Of a stretch of 64,000 bases of DNA, positions 15,835-24,503 are shown one piece after another. The notes beneath the pieces were generated by a model that saw only the letters and a program-made list of their open reading frames with translations, was not told the origin of the DNA and did no database searches. The stretch spans positions 1 through 64,000 of the forward strand of contig DAOUJW010000026.1 of assembly GCA_034422115.1 (NCBI GenBank), in the 5' to 3' direction. Position 1 is the first letter of the stretch, and each line of letters starts with the position of its first letter. This DNA comes from DAOUJW01 sp034422115 (GTDB lineage Bacteria; Chloroflexota; Dehalococcoidia; Lucifugimonadales; UBA2985). A program made the translations under genes and the position numbers.

Positions 15835-16863
15835 ATGAAAGCCCTTGTCCTGGAAGAACCCGGAGACGCGCCTCGACTCACCATTGAAGAGCGGGACGTG
15901 CCCGCGCCGGACGCCAAAGACGTGCTGGTGAAGGTGCACGCCTGCGGCCTCTGCTACCACGACGTGCTGGTGATGCAGGGCGTGCTGCGCCGCGGGGTCA
16001 AGGAGCGGGTTGTCCTGGGCCACGAGATCTCCGGCACGGTGGCCGAGGTGGGCGACTCCGTGGAGGGCTTCAAGGTGGGCGATGCGGTGGCCTCCATCTT
16101 CACGGAGCCTTGCGGCTACTGCGACCGGTGTCGCACCGGCATGGAGCAGCGCTGCGCCAACGGCCGCGGCATAGGCCACAGGATCGACGGCGGGCTGTCG
16201 GAGTACGTGAAGCTCCACGAGAACGCCCTGGTCACCCTGCCCGAGGGGACGGACCTGGACGGCGCAAGCCTGTACAGCTGCCCCATTGGGGTGGCCCTCA
16301 ACGCCATCAAGGACGTGGCGGGGCTTCAGGCGGGCGAGCGCGCCCTGGTCACGGGCGCGGGCGGCGGGCTGGGCGTCCACTCCATCCAGATAGCCAAGGC
16401 CATGGGCGCAATGGTATTTGCAGTCACCACCTCGCCGGAGAAAATGGACCGCCTGAGCGAGGCGGGCGCGGACGAGGTGCTCTTGATAGACGACCTGGAC
16501 TTCAGCGAGCTTGTGATGGCCATGACCGGAGACGAGGGCGTGGACGTGGTTGTGGAGAACGTGGCCGGGGTGACCTTCAACAGCTCCTTCAGGAGCCTGG
16601 CGCAGTTCGGGAGGATGGTCATTGTGGGAGCCATAGGCCCCGGGCAGATAGCCATCAACCCGGCGGAGATCATCTTCAGGGACGCCCACATCATGGGCAC
16701 CGGCGGCTCCACGCGCAAGCAGCTGAGGGAGGTGGCCGACCTGGTGGCTCAGGGCCACGTAAGCCCCGTGGTCTCCCAGAGCTTCTCCTTTGATGAGGCT
16801 GTGGAGGCCTACAGGGCCATGCTGAACAAGGAGACCTTCGGGCGGGTGACAATCAAGCCGTAG
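15835..16863 (+). CDS. zinc-dependent alcohol dehydrogenase, MDR family
   Basis: 342-residue medium-chain dehydrogenase/reductase. The catalytic zinc site shows ACGLCYHD and GHEISG. The structural zinc site is the four-Cys lobe CGYCDRCRTGMEQRC. The Rossmann segment VTGAGGGLGVHSIQIAK binds NAD(P). It should oxidise an alcohol or reduce an aldehyde; the substrate is not predictable. Start at ATG 15835 with GAGGTGG upstream; the longer open frame back to 15481 runs antisense to nfo and is not used. It is a single gene, convergent with secF, whose stop is 11 bases away. Confidence 0.88.
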   Translation: MKALVLEEPGDAPRLTIEERDVPAPDAKDVLVKVHACGLCYHDVLVMQGVLRRGVKERVVLGHEISGTVAEVGDSVEGFKVGDAVASIFTEPCGYCDRCRTGMEQRCANGRGIGHRIDGGLSEYVKLHENALVTLPEGTDLDGASLYSCPIGVALNAIKDVAGLQAGERALVTGAGGGLGVHSIQIAKAMGAMVFAVTTSPEKMDRLSEAGADEVLLIDDLDFSELVMAMTGDEGVDVVVENVAGVTFNSSFRSLAQFGRMVIVGAIGPGQIAINPAEIIFRDAHIMGTGGSTRKQLREVADLVAQGHVSPVVSQSFSFDEAVEAYRAMLNKETFGRVTIKP

Positions 16864-16874
16864 TGTCTTACGCC

Positions 16875-17816
16875 CTAGCTTCCCCGTGACGGGACCAGGG
16901 GCAGCCTGCGGAAGAGCCTGCCAATGTCGCCGCTCTCCCATGCCAGGAGCGCCTGGCTGGCTATCCAGATGGAGCTGTACGTCCCCACGATGACACCTAT
17001 CAGCAGCACAACCAGGAAGTCCCGGATGGTCGGCCCGCCGAAGAGCAGCAACGCCAGGATAGCGAACAGAAGCGTCAGGCTGGTGTTGAATGAGCGCCCC
17101 AGGGTGTCCTGAATGCTGATGTTGATGGTTGAGCCCAGGTCGCGTCCAACGCCCCTGATGATGTTCTCCCGTATGCGGTCAAACACCACAATGGTGTCGT
17201 TCACGCTGTAGCCAATGACCGTCAGGATGCCTGCGATGAACAGGGCGTCCACCTCAAAGCCGAATATGCGCCCGAAAATCGAATAGACGCCCAGCACCAC
17301 TACCACGTCGTGGACAAGGGCGATGATGGCGGATATGCCGTACCTCAATGGCGACGGCACTCTGCGGAAGGCCCAGGTGATGTACACCATGATGGCTATG
17401 GAGGCGATGAACACGATGATTACGGCGTTCCGCACCGTCTCCGTGGCAATGCTGGGAGAGACGGAGAACAGGTCTGAGCTATCGACAGTGACCCCCAGAC
17501 CGTTCTCAAGGGCGCTGACAATCTGCTCCCTCTCCGATGCGCCGCCCGCCTGGGCCTCCTTCAGGAGCCTTGTGCGGATGAAGTAGCTCTTGTCGCCGAT
17601 GCTCTGGATAACGGCCTCCGGGTGGCCCAGCGCGGTCAACTCTGAGCGCACGTCCTCCTGCTCCACCTCCTCCGCGAACTCAAGGGTCATGGAGGAGCCG
17701 CCGGTGAACTCAAGCCCCGCGTTGAGGCCGCCGGGGGCAAACAGCGACGCGATGCTCGCCACGGCCACAACAAATGAGACGAGAAACAGCCAGTTGCGCT
17801 TTCCTACAAAGTCCAA
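16875..17816 (-). CDS. secF: protein translocase subunit SecF
   Basis: 313-residue partner of SecD in the auxiliary complex that uses the proton gradient to help SecYEG export. It has an N-terminal helix, the family motif GLEFTGGSSMTLEF, a periplasmic loop, and five C-terminal helices. These include the conserved GYSVNDTIVVFDRIREN. It starts six bases after the secD stop, so the two form one operon. Confidence 0.95.
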   Translation of the reverse strand: MDFVGKRNWLFLVSFVVAVASIASLFAPGGLNAGLEFTGGSSMTLEFAEEVEQEDVRSELTALGHPEAVIQSIGDKSYFIRTRLLKEAQAGGASEREQIVSALENGLGVTVDSSDLFSVSPSIATETVRNAVIIVFIASIAIMVYITWAFRRVPSPLRYGISAIIALVHDVVVVLGVYSIFGRIFGFEVDALFIAGILTVIGYSVNDTIVVFDRIRENIIRGVGRDLGSTINISIQDTLGRSFNTSLTLLFAILALLLFGGPTIRDFLVVLLIGVIVGTYSSIWIASQALLAWESGDIGRLFRRLPLVPSRGS

Positions 17817-17822
17817 GGCCGT

Positions 17823-19670
17823 CTATCTCCTGTCTCCCAGCGGCGAGCCGGAGCCGGGAGCTACGTTTATTCTTCCTACTGGCGCGTACAGAGAGAGCAG
17901 CCGCCCCAGGGGTGTGAGCGCCACTATCCTCAGGATTGTGCGGGTCACCGTGAGCGCCGAGAACATGCTGATGGCCACGCCGATGAACAGGGTGACGGCG
18001 AATCCGCTCACCAGCCCCGTGCCCAGCCTTGTGCCGAACCAGAAGAGGATGGCGCACGTGATGAACGTCGATACGTTGCTGTCCCGTATGGCGGGCCATG
18101 CGCGGTTGAATCCCGTCTCCGTGGCCGCCATGAGGGAGCGGCCGCTTCGCAGCTCCTCTTTAACGCGTTCAAAGATGAGGATGTTGGCGTCAACCGCCAT
18201 GCCCAGGGACAGGATGAAGGCGGCTATTCCGCCCAGGGTCAGTGTGATGGGCCACAGCTTCAGGACTGCTATGACGATCAGCCCGTACGTTACCAGGGCG
18301 AAGCACGCCACCAGCCCGGGCAGCTTGTAGTAGAGGGCCATGAACAGCAGGACTATGCCAAGGCCAATCATGCCGGCCACCAGGCTCTTCTGCAGGGAGT
18401 CCTCTCCCAGGGTGGCGTCCACCTCAAGCTCCTGGATAAGCTCCAGGGGCACCTGAAGGCGACCGGACTCCAGCTGAATGGAGATGGTGCGAACCCGCTC
18501 AGGCGTGAAATCGGGGCTTTGGATGAACGCCCGGCCGCCTGCGATCACCTGGCGCGCTATGGGGTCGATGAGCAGCTCGTCGTCCAGGAAGAAGGCCGTG
18601 CGGTTGCGCGTTCCCGCTATGTCCTGGGTGTGCCTCGCGAACTTCCTGGCGCCATCGCTGTCGAACTCAATGTTCACAATCGGTATGCCCAGGGTCGGGT
18701 GCGTGCCCGCATACGCCCTTGCAAGGTCGTCGCCCGTGAGGTTCAGTTCCGTGTCAACGTGGTAGTCCGGGTCCTCGCACCTCTGGGTGATGTCCTCCGG
18801 GTCGTTGAGGCAGGTGCGCTCCTTTAGCTCCAGTCTCGCCGTCTGCCCAATGAGCCGCTTGGCCTCCTCCACGCCTCCGGTTATCACGAAGGAGAGGTCC
18901 TGTATCTCTGAGGTGTTCAGGGAGGGAAGCTGCAACTGCACCGACTCCAGGACGGACTGCCGCTCCGCCTGATCCAGCGAGGGGAACTCCACCACGAAGG
19001 AGGTGTCCGACCGCCTGATTACGGTGGCGTCCTCCCGCCCCACGGCCCCGCTGACGGTATCGGCGTCCACCCCCTCCGTGAAGGTGAGGGACATCCTGAC
19101 TGCCGGGAATGCCTCCTGCAGAGCCTGGTGGATGTCGTCCCGCTCCGCGGTTGCAATCACGTTTCCGTCCGCATCCAGCTCCTGGGACCTCAGGTCGGGA
19201 AGCTCTATGACGTAGTTGCGGTCGCCATCCTGCTCGATGGTCGCGTTGGTGCGTCCCACGTTGTCCAGAACGGCTCGGAGCTCCTCTATGCGCACGTTCT
19301 GCTGAAACTCAACCTGGGCCTTGGTTATGCCAACGCCCGGAAGCTGAACCAGCACCCGGTCCGCGCCCATGCTCTGGATGATGGGTTCTGCCACGCCAAA
19401 GGCGTTGACGCGCCGCTCTATGGTCTGGATAACCCCTTCCATCTGGTCGGAAGTGGGCGACTCGCTGCCCTCCTCGGGGAGGGCCTGGTAGATCAGGTGG
19501 CTTCCCCCTTCCAGGTCAAGACCCAGCCGCAAGCCCAGGATGCTGTCGGAGCCTCTGACGAAGTTGACGCCCCCTGCCGACAGGCGTATCTCCTGTATTG
19601 CGAGAGATGTCGCGGCAAGGGCCACGATGATGGCCACAAGTATAAAACGTTTCAGGGGGAATCTTCGCAT
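17823..19670 (-). CDS. secD: protein translocase subunit SecD
   Basis: 615 residues. It has an N-terminal membrane helix (residues 9-26), the D1 motif LGLDLEGGSHLIYQ, a long periplasmic region of about 370 residues, then a six-helix RND-like bundle. The bundle contains SLGMAVDANILIFERVKEEL. The periplasmic region includes GRAFIQSPDFTPERVRTI, typical of the P1 head. Works with SecF in the inner membrane. No yajC is adjacent. Confidence 0.95.
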   Translation of the reverse strand: MRRFPLKRFILVAIIVALAATSLAIQEIRLSAGGVNFVRGSDSILGLRLGLDLEGGSHLIYQALPEEGSESPTSDQMEGVIQTIERRVNAFGVAEPIIQSMGADRVLVQLPGVGITKAQVEFQQNVRIEELRAVLDNVGRTNATIEQDGDRNYVIELPDLRSQELDADGNVIATAERDDIHQALQEAFPAVRMSLTFTEGVDADTVSGAVGREDATVIRRSDTSFVVEFPSLDQAERQSVLESVQLQLPSLNTSEIQDLSFVITGGVEEAKRLIGQTARLELKERTCLNDPEDITQRCEDPDYHVDTELNLTGDDLARAYAGTHPTLGIPIVNIEFDSDGARKFARHTQDIAGTRNRTAFFLDDELLIDPIARQVIAGGRAFIQSPDFTPERVRTISIQLESGRLQVPLELIQELEVDATLGEDSLQKSLVAGMIGLGIVLLFMALYYKLPGLVACFALVTYGLIVIAVLKLWPITLTLGGIAAFILSLGMAVDANILIFERVKEELRSGRSLMAATETGFNRAWPAIRDSNVSTFITCAILFWFGTRLGTGLVSGFAVTLFIGVAISMFSALTVTRTILRIVALTPLGRLLSLYAPVGRINVAPGSGSPLGDRR

Positions 19671-19796
19671 ATATTTTCCTTGGCGTTAGGTCTACTATAT
19701 TCTACGCAACAAAAGTCAAAAGGCAAGGGGTTCAGGGGTATTCTTGAGATGTGTTGGCGGTGGGAACGCCCGAGGGAACATCTCTTCCCGCCCGCT

Positions 19797-19838
19797 CAAA
19801 TGGTTCGGCAGGCTCACCATGAGCGGTGAGTAAAGCGT
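19797..19838. repeat. family A palindromic repeat copy
   Basis: Contains CCCGCTCAAATGGTTCGGCA and AGGCTCACCATGAGCGG, variants of the repeat at 36-72. It lies in the 297-base space between secD and ftsZ. That space otherwise holds the two hairpins at 19907-19962 and no gene. Confidence 0.6.
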
Positions 19839-19934
19839 TATCAGCACATCATTGTTATCGTTATCGCTCACTGAAATGCTGACTCGGCCCATCTCTCAGA
19901 CGCGATGAGGCCACCTACGGAGCTAGGTGGCCTC

Positions 19935-19962
19935 AAAAAATGCTCCCGACAATAAGGCGGGA
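19935..19962 (-). terminator. probable rho-independent terminator after ftsZ
   Basis: Reading the minus strand just past the ftsZ stop: stem TCCCG, nine-base loop, CGGGA, then GCA and six T. The stem is short (5 bp) but the T-run is good. A second, stronger 10-bp hairpin (19907-19934) follows but has its T-run on the wrong side. Confidence 0.45.
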
Positions 19963-19967
19963 TACTT

Positions 19968-21053
19968 CTAGTAGATCCGTGCCCTCCTCTTGTTGTTGTT
20001 CTGCCTTCTGAGGAAAGGCGGAATCTCAAGTTCTGCCTCGTCATGGATGGCGTCCATGATGAGCTGCGAAATGTGGTCGTCGTTCTCAGGCACGCGCTCC
20101 TCCGAGGAGAAGCCGGTGGCGATGATGGTTATCTTGACCTCGTCCTCCATCTTCAGGTCGGTGACCATGCCGAAGAAGATGTTGGCGTCCGGGTCAGCCG
20201 CCTCCCGGATTACGTCTGCGGCCGCCTGGACCTCCAGGAGGGACAGGTCCGTGCCTCCGGTCACGTTGTAGAGTATTCCCTTTGCGCCCTCAATGGACAC
20301 GTCCAGGAGCGCGCTGCTCACGGCGTTCCTGGCCGCCTCCACCGCCTTGTTCTCTCCGGTGCCCCGGCCAATGGCCATCCACGCTGCCCCTGCGTTGCTC
20401 ATCACCGTCTTCACGTCGGCAAAGTCAAGGTTGACCTCTCCGGGCACGGTCACCAGCTCGGCGATGGACTGCACCCCCTGGCGCAGCACGTCGTCCGCCA
20501 GGCGGAAGGCGTTCTCCATTGTCACCGTCTCGTCGCACACGGCGAAGAGGCGGTCGTTGGGGATGATGATCAGGGTGTCCACCTTCTCCTTCAGCCGGGC
20601 TATGCCCTCATCCGCCAGCTTCCGACGGCGGCTGCCCTCAAAGCTGAATGGTTTTGTGACGACCGCTATGGTCAGGGACTCGGCCTCCTTGGCGATCTCG
20701 GCCACCACCGGCGCTGCGCCGGTCCCGGTGCCGCCGCCCATGCCTGCCGCCACGAACACCATGTCGGAGTCCCTTATGGCCTCATACAGCTCTTCGCGGC
20801 TCTCCTCTGCGGAGTCCTTGCCCTTTTCGGGGTCTCCGCCGACGCCCAGGCCCCTGGTCAGCTTCTCCCCCATGCGAATCCTCAGTGGCACTTCTGAGCG
20901 CATGAGCGCCTGGGAGTCTGTGTTGACACCCACGTACTCAACGCCCTGGACCCGCTCCCTGAACATCCGGGAGACCGCGTTGCAGCCTCCCCCGCCTACA
21001 CCCACGACCTTGATCCTGGCTATACCATCGTTCTCATAGGACTGTCCTGCCAT
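19968..21053 (-). CDS. ftsZ: cell division protein FtsZ
   Basis: Tubulin-like GTPase that forms the division ring. The GTP-binding signature AAGMGGGTGTGAAPV is intact. The N-terminal VVGVGGGGCNAVSRM and the T7 loop VNLDFADVKTVM are present as well. 361 residues, with a short C-terminal linker and the terminal segment LEIPPFLRRQ, which would bind FtsA. I start at the ATG at 21053 (seven bases after GGAGG); a GTG one codon earlier is too close to the ribosome site. It directly follows ftsA. Confidence 0.97.
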   Translation of the reverse strand: MAGQSYENDGIARIKVVGVGGGGCNAVSRMFRERVQGVEYVGVNTDSQALMRSEVPLRIRMGEKLTRGLGVGGDPEKGKDSAEESREELYEAIRDSDMVFVAAGMGGGTGTGAAPVVAEIAKEAESLTIAVVTKPFSFEGSRRRKLADEGIARLKEKVDTLIIIPNDRLFAVCDETVTMENAFRLADDVLRQGVQSIAELVTVPGEVNLDFADVKTVMSNAGAAWMAIGRGTGENKAVEAARNAVSSALLDVSIEGAKGILYNVTGGTDLSLLEVQAAADVIREAADPDANIFFGMVTDLKMEDEVKITIIATGFSSEERVPENDDHISQLIMDAIHDEAELEIPPFLRRQNNNKRRARIY

Positions 21054-21066
21054 CACTACACCTCCT

Positions 21067-22296
21067 TTATACCTGTGACTTGCGCGAGAAAATGTTTAAC
21101 CAGTGCTTCCGATGGTTGCGCTTGGCGTGACCGTTGCCGTTGACCCCGTGCTGCTGTTTTGCATCCCAGAGGAGAAGCCCCAGGCCCGTGGAGTAAGAGG
21201 GGTCTTCCAGGTCGTCCGGGACCCATGCCGATGCTTCAGGCACGCCGATTCTCACCGGCCCCGGCCAGATGTTGCCCGCAAGCTCCAGCAGGCCGGGCAG
21301 CTTTGCCGAGCCGCCGGTCAGAACGAGTCCTCCCGGAGGGATGCCGTTCAGACCCGAGACGTTCACCTCTCTGCGAACGATGCGCAGCAGCTCATCCATT
21401 CGCTCGTTGATTACCTGGCACAGGTCGTGCCGGGAGACCAGGGCGGCGTCCTGGTTGCCGAAACCGGGCAGGTTGACGTCCTCCTCCTGGTCTACCGTAT
21501 CGGCAAGGGCGTGGCCGAACTGGATCTTCGCCTCTTCGGCCGCCAGGAAGAACGTGGTAAAGGCAATGGATATGTCACGCGAGATCTGGAAGCCGCCCAC
21601 GGGGATGACCTTGCTGTGCCATATGCTGCCGTCGATGAAAATGGATGCGTGGGTGCTGCCGCCGCCGATGTCCGCCAGCACAACGCCCATCTCCCGCTCA
21701 TCCTCGGAGAGGACGGCCTCTGCGCTGGCCAGGGGCTCCATTATCAGGCCGTTTAGCTTGACCTTTGTCCTGCGGAAGGCCTCTACCAGGTTGTCTATGG
21801 AGGTGGGGTCACCCATTACCACGTGGCTTTCCACCTCAACGGAGGAGGCGTACATGCCAATGGGGTCCCGCACGCCCCAGGTGCCGTCCACGGAGTAGTC
21901 CCTGGGTATCACGTGGAGAATCCTGACCTCCCCGCCGTTGTGGTTGGCGTAGCAGGCCCTGAGCATCTGCTTCAGGTCCTCTGAGTCCACCGGGCTGTCG
22001 TAGTTGCGATTGCCCAGTGAGGCGCGGGAGTTGATGCAGCTTATGTGGGAACCGGATACCCCGGCGCACACGGACGTTATTCGAATGCCGGACTGGGCCT
22101 CAGCCTCCCGCATGGACTCCTGTATCGCCTGGCTGGCCTCGGCGATGTTGCTGACGGTACCCTTCTGCATTCCACGGGAGGGCACTTTGCCGACACCCAG
22201 GACCTGCATGTCGTCGGGGCCCTGGGAGCGCCCGATGAGCGTACAGATCTTTGACGTGCCTACGTCTACAGCAACGTGTACCGTTTCGTTCTTCAT
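21067..22296 (-). CDS. ftsA: cell division protein FtsA
   Basis: Actin-like ATPase that tethers FtsZ to the membrane. The 409 residues begin VAVDVGTSKICTLIGR (phosphate 1 motif), contain LADIGGGSTHASIF (phosphate 2) and LTGGSAKLPGLLELA (adenosine motif), and include the 1C subdomain. The C-terminal HRKHWLNIFSRKSQV fits the amphipathic membrane-targeting helix. It lies 14 bases upstream of ftsZ. Confidence 0.95.
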   Translation of the reverse strand: MKNETVHVAVDVGTSKICTLIGRSQGPDDMQVLGVGKVPSRGMQKGTVSNIAEASQAIQESMREAEAQSGIRITSVCAGVSGSHISCINSRASLGNRNYDSPVDSEDLKQMLRACYANHNGGEVRILHVIPRDYSVDGTWGVRDPIGMYASSVEVESHVVMGDPTSIDNLVEAFRRTKVKLNGLIMEPLASAEAVLSEDEREMGVVLADIGGGSTHASIFIDGSIWHSKVIPVGGFQISRDISIAFTTFFLAAEEAKIQFGHALADTVDQEEDVNLPGFGNQDAALVSRHDLCQVINERMDELLRIVRREVNVSGLNGIPPGGLVLTGGSAKLPGLLELAGNIWPGPVRIGVPEASAWVPDDLEDPSYSTGLGLLLWDAKQQHGVNGNGHAKRNHRKHWLNIFSRKSQV

Positions 22297-22432
22297 CTAC
22301 TTTACCTCCCTTGGGGTAGTTGGCTTCCCAAAAGAGAATCCGACTGGCGTTGGGGGTGAGGTCTCCGGGGCGAGAGGGTTGTACCGCAAAGATTTAGCAA
22401 CTTGGCGCCTGCCCCAGTTAGGCCTAGATGTA

Positions 22433-23383
22433 TTACTCCGGCGACCTTACCCCCATACCAGTACTTGGATCTGTAGAAGGGGTGTCCCCTTCTAAAGTAC
22501 GCTCCGCCACCCGTAATCGGGCGCTTCGACTCCTTGGGTTGGTGCGGACCTCCTCTTTGGAGGGGGAAATAATCCTTATTGTGGCCCGGTGAATGCTCCG
22601 AGCCTTTCTGTCGGCGTGTCTCATGAAGAGCTTTACTATGCGGTCTTCCAGAGAGTGATAGCTGATGACCACCAGCTTGCCGCCGGCCTTGAGCAGTGAG
22701 ACCGCCTGACCCAGCGCGCTCTCCAGGTTGTCCAACTCCCGGTTCACCTCCATGCGAATGGCCTGGAAGGTGCGGGTTGCAGGGTGAATCCGCCCGAAGG
22801 AACGCCTCACCGCCCTCTCCACAACCTGGGCCAGCCGGAGGGACGTGTCTATGGGCCTGCTGTATACAATGGCGCTTGCAATGCGCCCTGCCCTTCGCTC
22901 CTCGCCGTAGGTGGAGAGGACGTTGGCAAGGTCTTTGCTTGAGTATTCGTTGACCACGTCCCACGCCGTCAGCTCCTGGCGGCTGTCGAACCGCATGTCC
23001 AGCGGCTCGTCCCTGCGGAAGGAGAAACCCCTTCCTCCGCCTTCCAGCTGCATTGAGGAGAGACCCAGGTCGAACAGGATGCCGTCCACAGGGGAGTACC
23101 CGTGCCTCCCGGCCACCTGCTCCAGGTCCCGGAAGTTCTCGTTCACCAGGATGGCGGAGTCCCTGTAAGACCACAGCACCCTTTCGGCGGTCTTGAGGGC
23201 CTGGAGATCCATGTCCATGCCCAGCAGCCTGCCGCCGGGGGAAGCCATGTTCAGAATGGCGGAGGCGTGGCCTCCCTCTCCCACGGTGCAGTCTATGTAG
23301 TGGCCGCCGGGCCTCACCGTGAGGGCCGTCATAACCTCTTGCACCATGACCGGAACGTGATATGGCATAGCAATAACGCTCAC
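22433..23383 (-). CDS. rsmH: 16S rRNA (cytosine-1402-N4)-methyltransferase RsmH
   Basis: SAM-dependent methyltransferase acting on C1402 of 16S rRNA, the gene also called mraW. It begins YHVPVMVQEVMTAL and shows the SAM motif DCTVGEGGHASAIL. FDLGLSSMQLEGGGRGFSF and HPATRTFQAIRMEVN follow. 316 residues from a GTG at 23383, with GGAG five bases upstream. The GTG overlaps the mraZ stop (GTGA). The next gene downstream is ftsA after 136 bases; no ftsL, ftsI or mur genes intervene. Confidence 0.95.
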   Translation of the reverse strand: MSVIAMPYHVPVMVQEVMTALTVRPGGHYIDCTVGEGGHASAILNMASPGGRLLGMDMDLQALKTAERVLWSYRDSAILVNENFRDLEQVAGRHGYSPVDGILFDLGLSSMQLEGGGRGFSFRRDEPLDMRFDSRQELTAWDVVNEYSSKDLANVLSTYGEERRAGRIASAIVYSRPIDTSLRLAQVVERAVRRSFGRIHPATRTFQAIRMEVNRELDNLESALGQAVSLLKAGGKLVVISYHSLEDRIVKLFMRHADRKARSIHRATIRIISPSKEEVRTNPRSRSARLRVAERTLEGDTPSTDPSTGMGVRSPE

Positions 23384-23844
23384 GGATGCTCCTCTGAAGT
23401 TTCTGCTATAAGCCAGGCCTCTTCCTCAAGAGACTTGCTCTCCTCTACCCACGACTCTTTGGACCAGATCTCCAGGTAATCACCCATCCCGGCGATGACC
23501 ACTTCATCGTTTATGCGGGCGTAGCTCCTCAGCGATGCCGGCAGGAGCACTCGCCCCTGTCTGTCGGCCTCTAGCTGGTAAGCGGATGTGAATGTTACTC
23601 TGCGCATTCTTCTGTTCTTTGCCCTGTTCATTGAGAGATTTGCCATTTTGCCGGCTTCTATCTCCCACCTGGCGGGCGTATAGACTGCGATGCATGGGTC
23701 GTATCCCCGGGTGAGGACAACGCCTCCTTTGAAGGCGTCTCTGTAGCGTGCCGGGAGGGATATACGCCCCTGCGGGTCCACCCGGTGCTCCTGTTCCCCA
23801 AAGAAAATGAAGAGACCACTTTGCACCTTATTGCCCCAGAACAC
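23380..23844 (-). CDS. mraZ: transcriptional regulator MraZ
   Basis: DNA-binding protein with two AbrB-like swapped-hairpin repeats. They are visible as GEQEHRVDPQGRISLPARYR in the first half and YQLEADRQGRVLLPASLR in the second. It typically represses its own division/cell-wall operon. 154 residues from the GTG at 23844; family members usually begin near FIFFGEQEH, so the true start may be about 10 codons later. It is the first gene of the mraZ-rsmH-ftsA-ftsZ cluster and has direct repeats upstream that could be its operator. Confidence 0.9.
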   Translation of the reverse strand: MFWGNKVQSGLFIFFGEQEHRVDPQGRISLPARYRDAFKGGVVLTRGYDPCIAVYTPARWEIEAGKMANLSMNRAKNRRMRRVTFTSAYQLEADRQGRVLLPASLRSYARINDEVVIAGMGDYLEIWSKESWVEESKSLEEEAWLIAETSEEHP

Positions 23845-24222
23845 TCCTTTTTCTTCCTAACGCCACCAAAGTTACCACACAATACCTCACAACGCAATAC
23901 CCTTTTGTGAGGAATCTGGGGCCAATTTCCGAGAAGGACGGGACTATCCGGGAGTTGTCAAGGGGCGGTTGTCAGTGAACTCTCCGGGGGTGTTATGGAC
24001 ACACCACCCGCTCATCCCCGTATCAAGTACGGGGCAGGCTCTGAGCTTGTCGAAGGGTGAGCGGGGCTTACACTACGCCTTCGCTGCCTTTCCGCTCTGG
24101 TTCGACCAGGCTCACCATGAGCGGGAAGGTAGCGGACTATTGAACAGGTGCGTCGGCATGTCAGCCCAACGCGCGGGAGCCAACGGGACGTTGAGTTCAC
24201 GGCCTAAAAAGACCAGCGAGAG
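23845..24222. other. gene-free stretch upstream of mraZ: candidate operator and family A repeats
   Basis: No gene in 378 bases. Next to mraZ (23861-23890), three units spaced exactly 10 bases share a CC core on the plus strand: CGCCACCAAA, GTTACCACAC, AATACCTCAC. MraZ operators are direct repeats at 10-base spacing. Further out, 24007-24128 holds two family A repeat copies, the first with an inserted palindrome CCCCGTATCAAGTACGGGG. Confidence 0.45.
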
Positions 24223-24501
24223 CTACGGGATCAGCCGGAGAAGCTGGGGCCTGGTCCTGGGCACGCGCTCAATCACGCCGCGGGCCTCCAGGTCAAGCTT
24301 CACAGTCTCTGTGTACCACCTGATTGAGCCGTCAAAGCTGCCCGCTAACCTCTCCTCCACACCCTCCACCAGCTTTGTGTACGCCATTTCCCCTGCGGCC
24401 AGCGTATCGAGGATAGCGGCCTTCATTGCGTCGTACTTCTGCCGGGTGATGTTGACGCCCTGCTTGCCCTGGGGGTGCAGCGTAAGTATCCGCTCCTCCA
24501 T
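24223..24501 (-). CDS. DUF6958-like small protein
   Basis: 92 residues. From memory it resembles the DUF6958 group: MEERILTLHPQGKQGVNI, a central helical segment, and VKLDLEARGVIERVPRT near the end. The pattern of helices followed by a turn suggests a winged-helix-like fold, possibly binding nucleic acid; that is inference. The start lies two bases after the trmD stop, so it is probably co-transcribed with trmD. Function unknown. Confidence 0.6.
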   Translation of the reverse strand: MEERILTLHPQGKQGVNITRQKYDAMKAAILDTLAAGEMAYTKLVEGVEERLAGSFDGSIRWYTETVKLDLEARGVIERVPRTRPQLLRLIP

Positions 24502-24503
24502 GT

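Noticed and set aside
19907..19934. 10-bp hairpin as the ftsZ terminator
   Set aside because: The T-run on the minus strand precedes the hairpin rather than following it; the weaker hairpin at 19944-19962 is in the correct order.
22302..23174. 290-residue frame overlapping rsmH
   Set aside because: It is an out-of-frame shadow of rsmH with low-complexity Gly/Arg/His composition and no recognisable motif.
23380..23844. mraZ starting at an ATT codon next to FIFFGEQEH
   Set aside because: Unlike hisG, there is no well-spaced Shine-Dalgarno sequence before the ATT, so a third non-AUG start is not supported.
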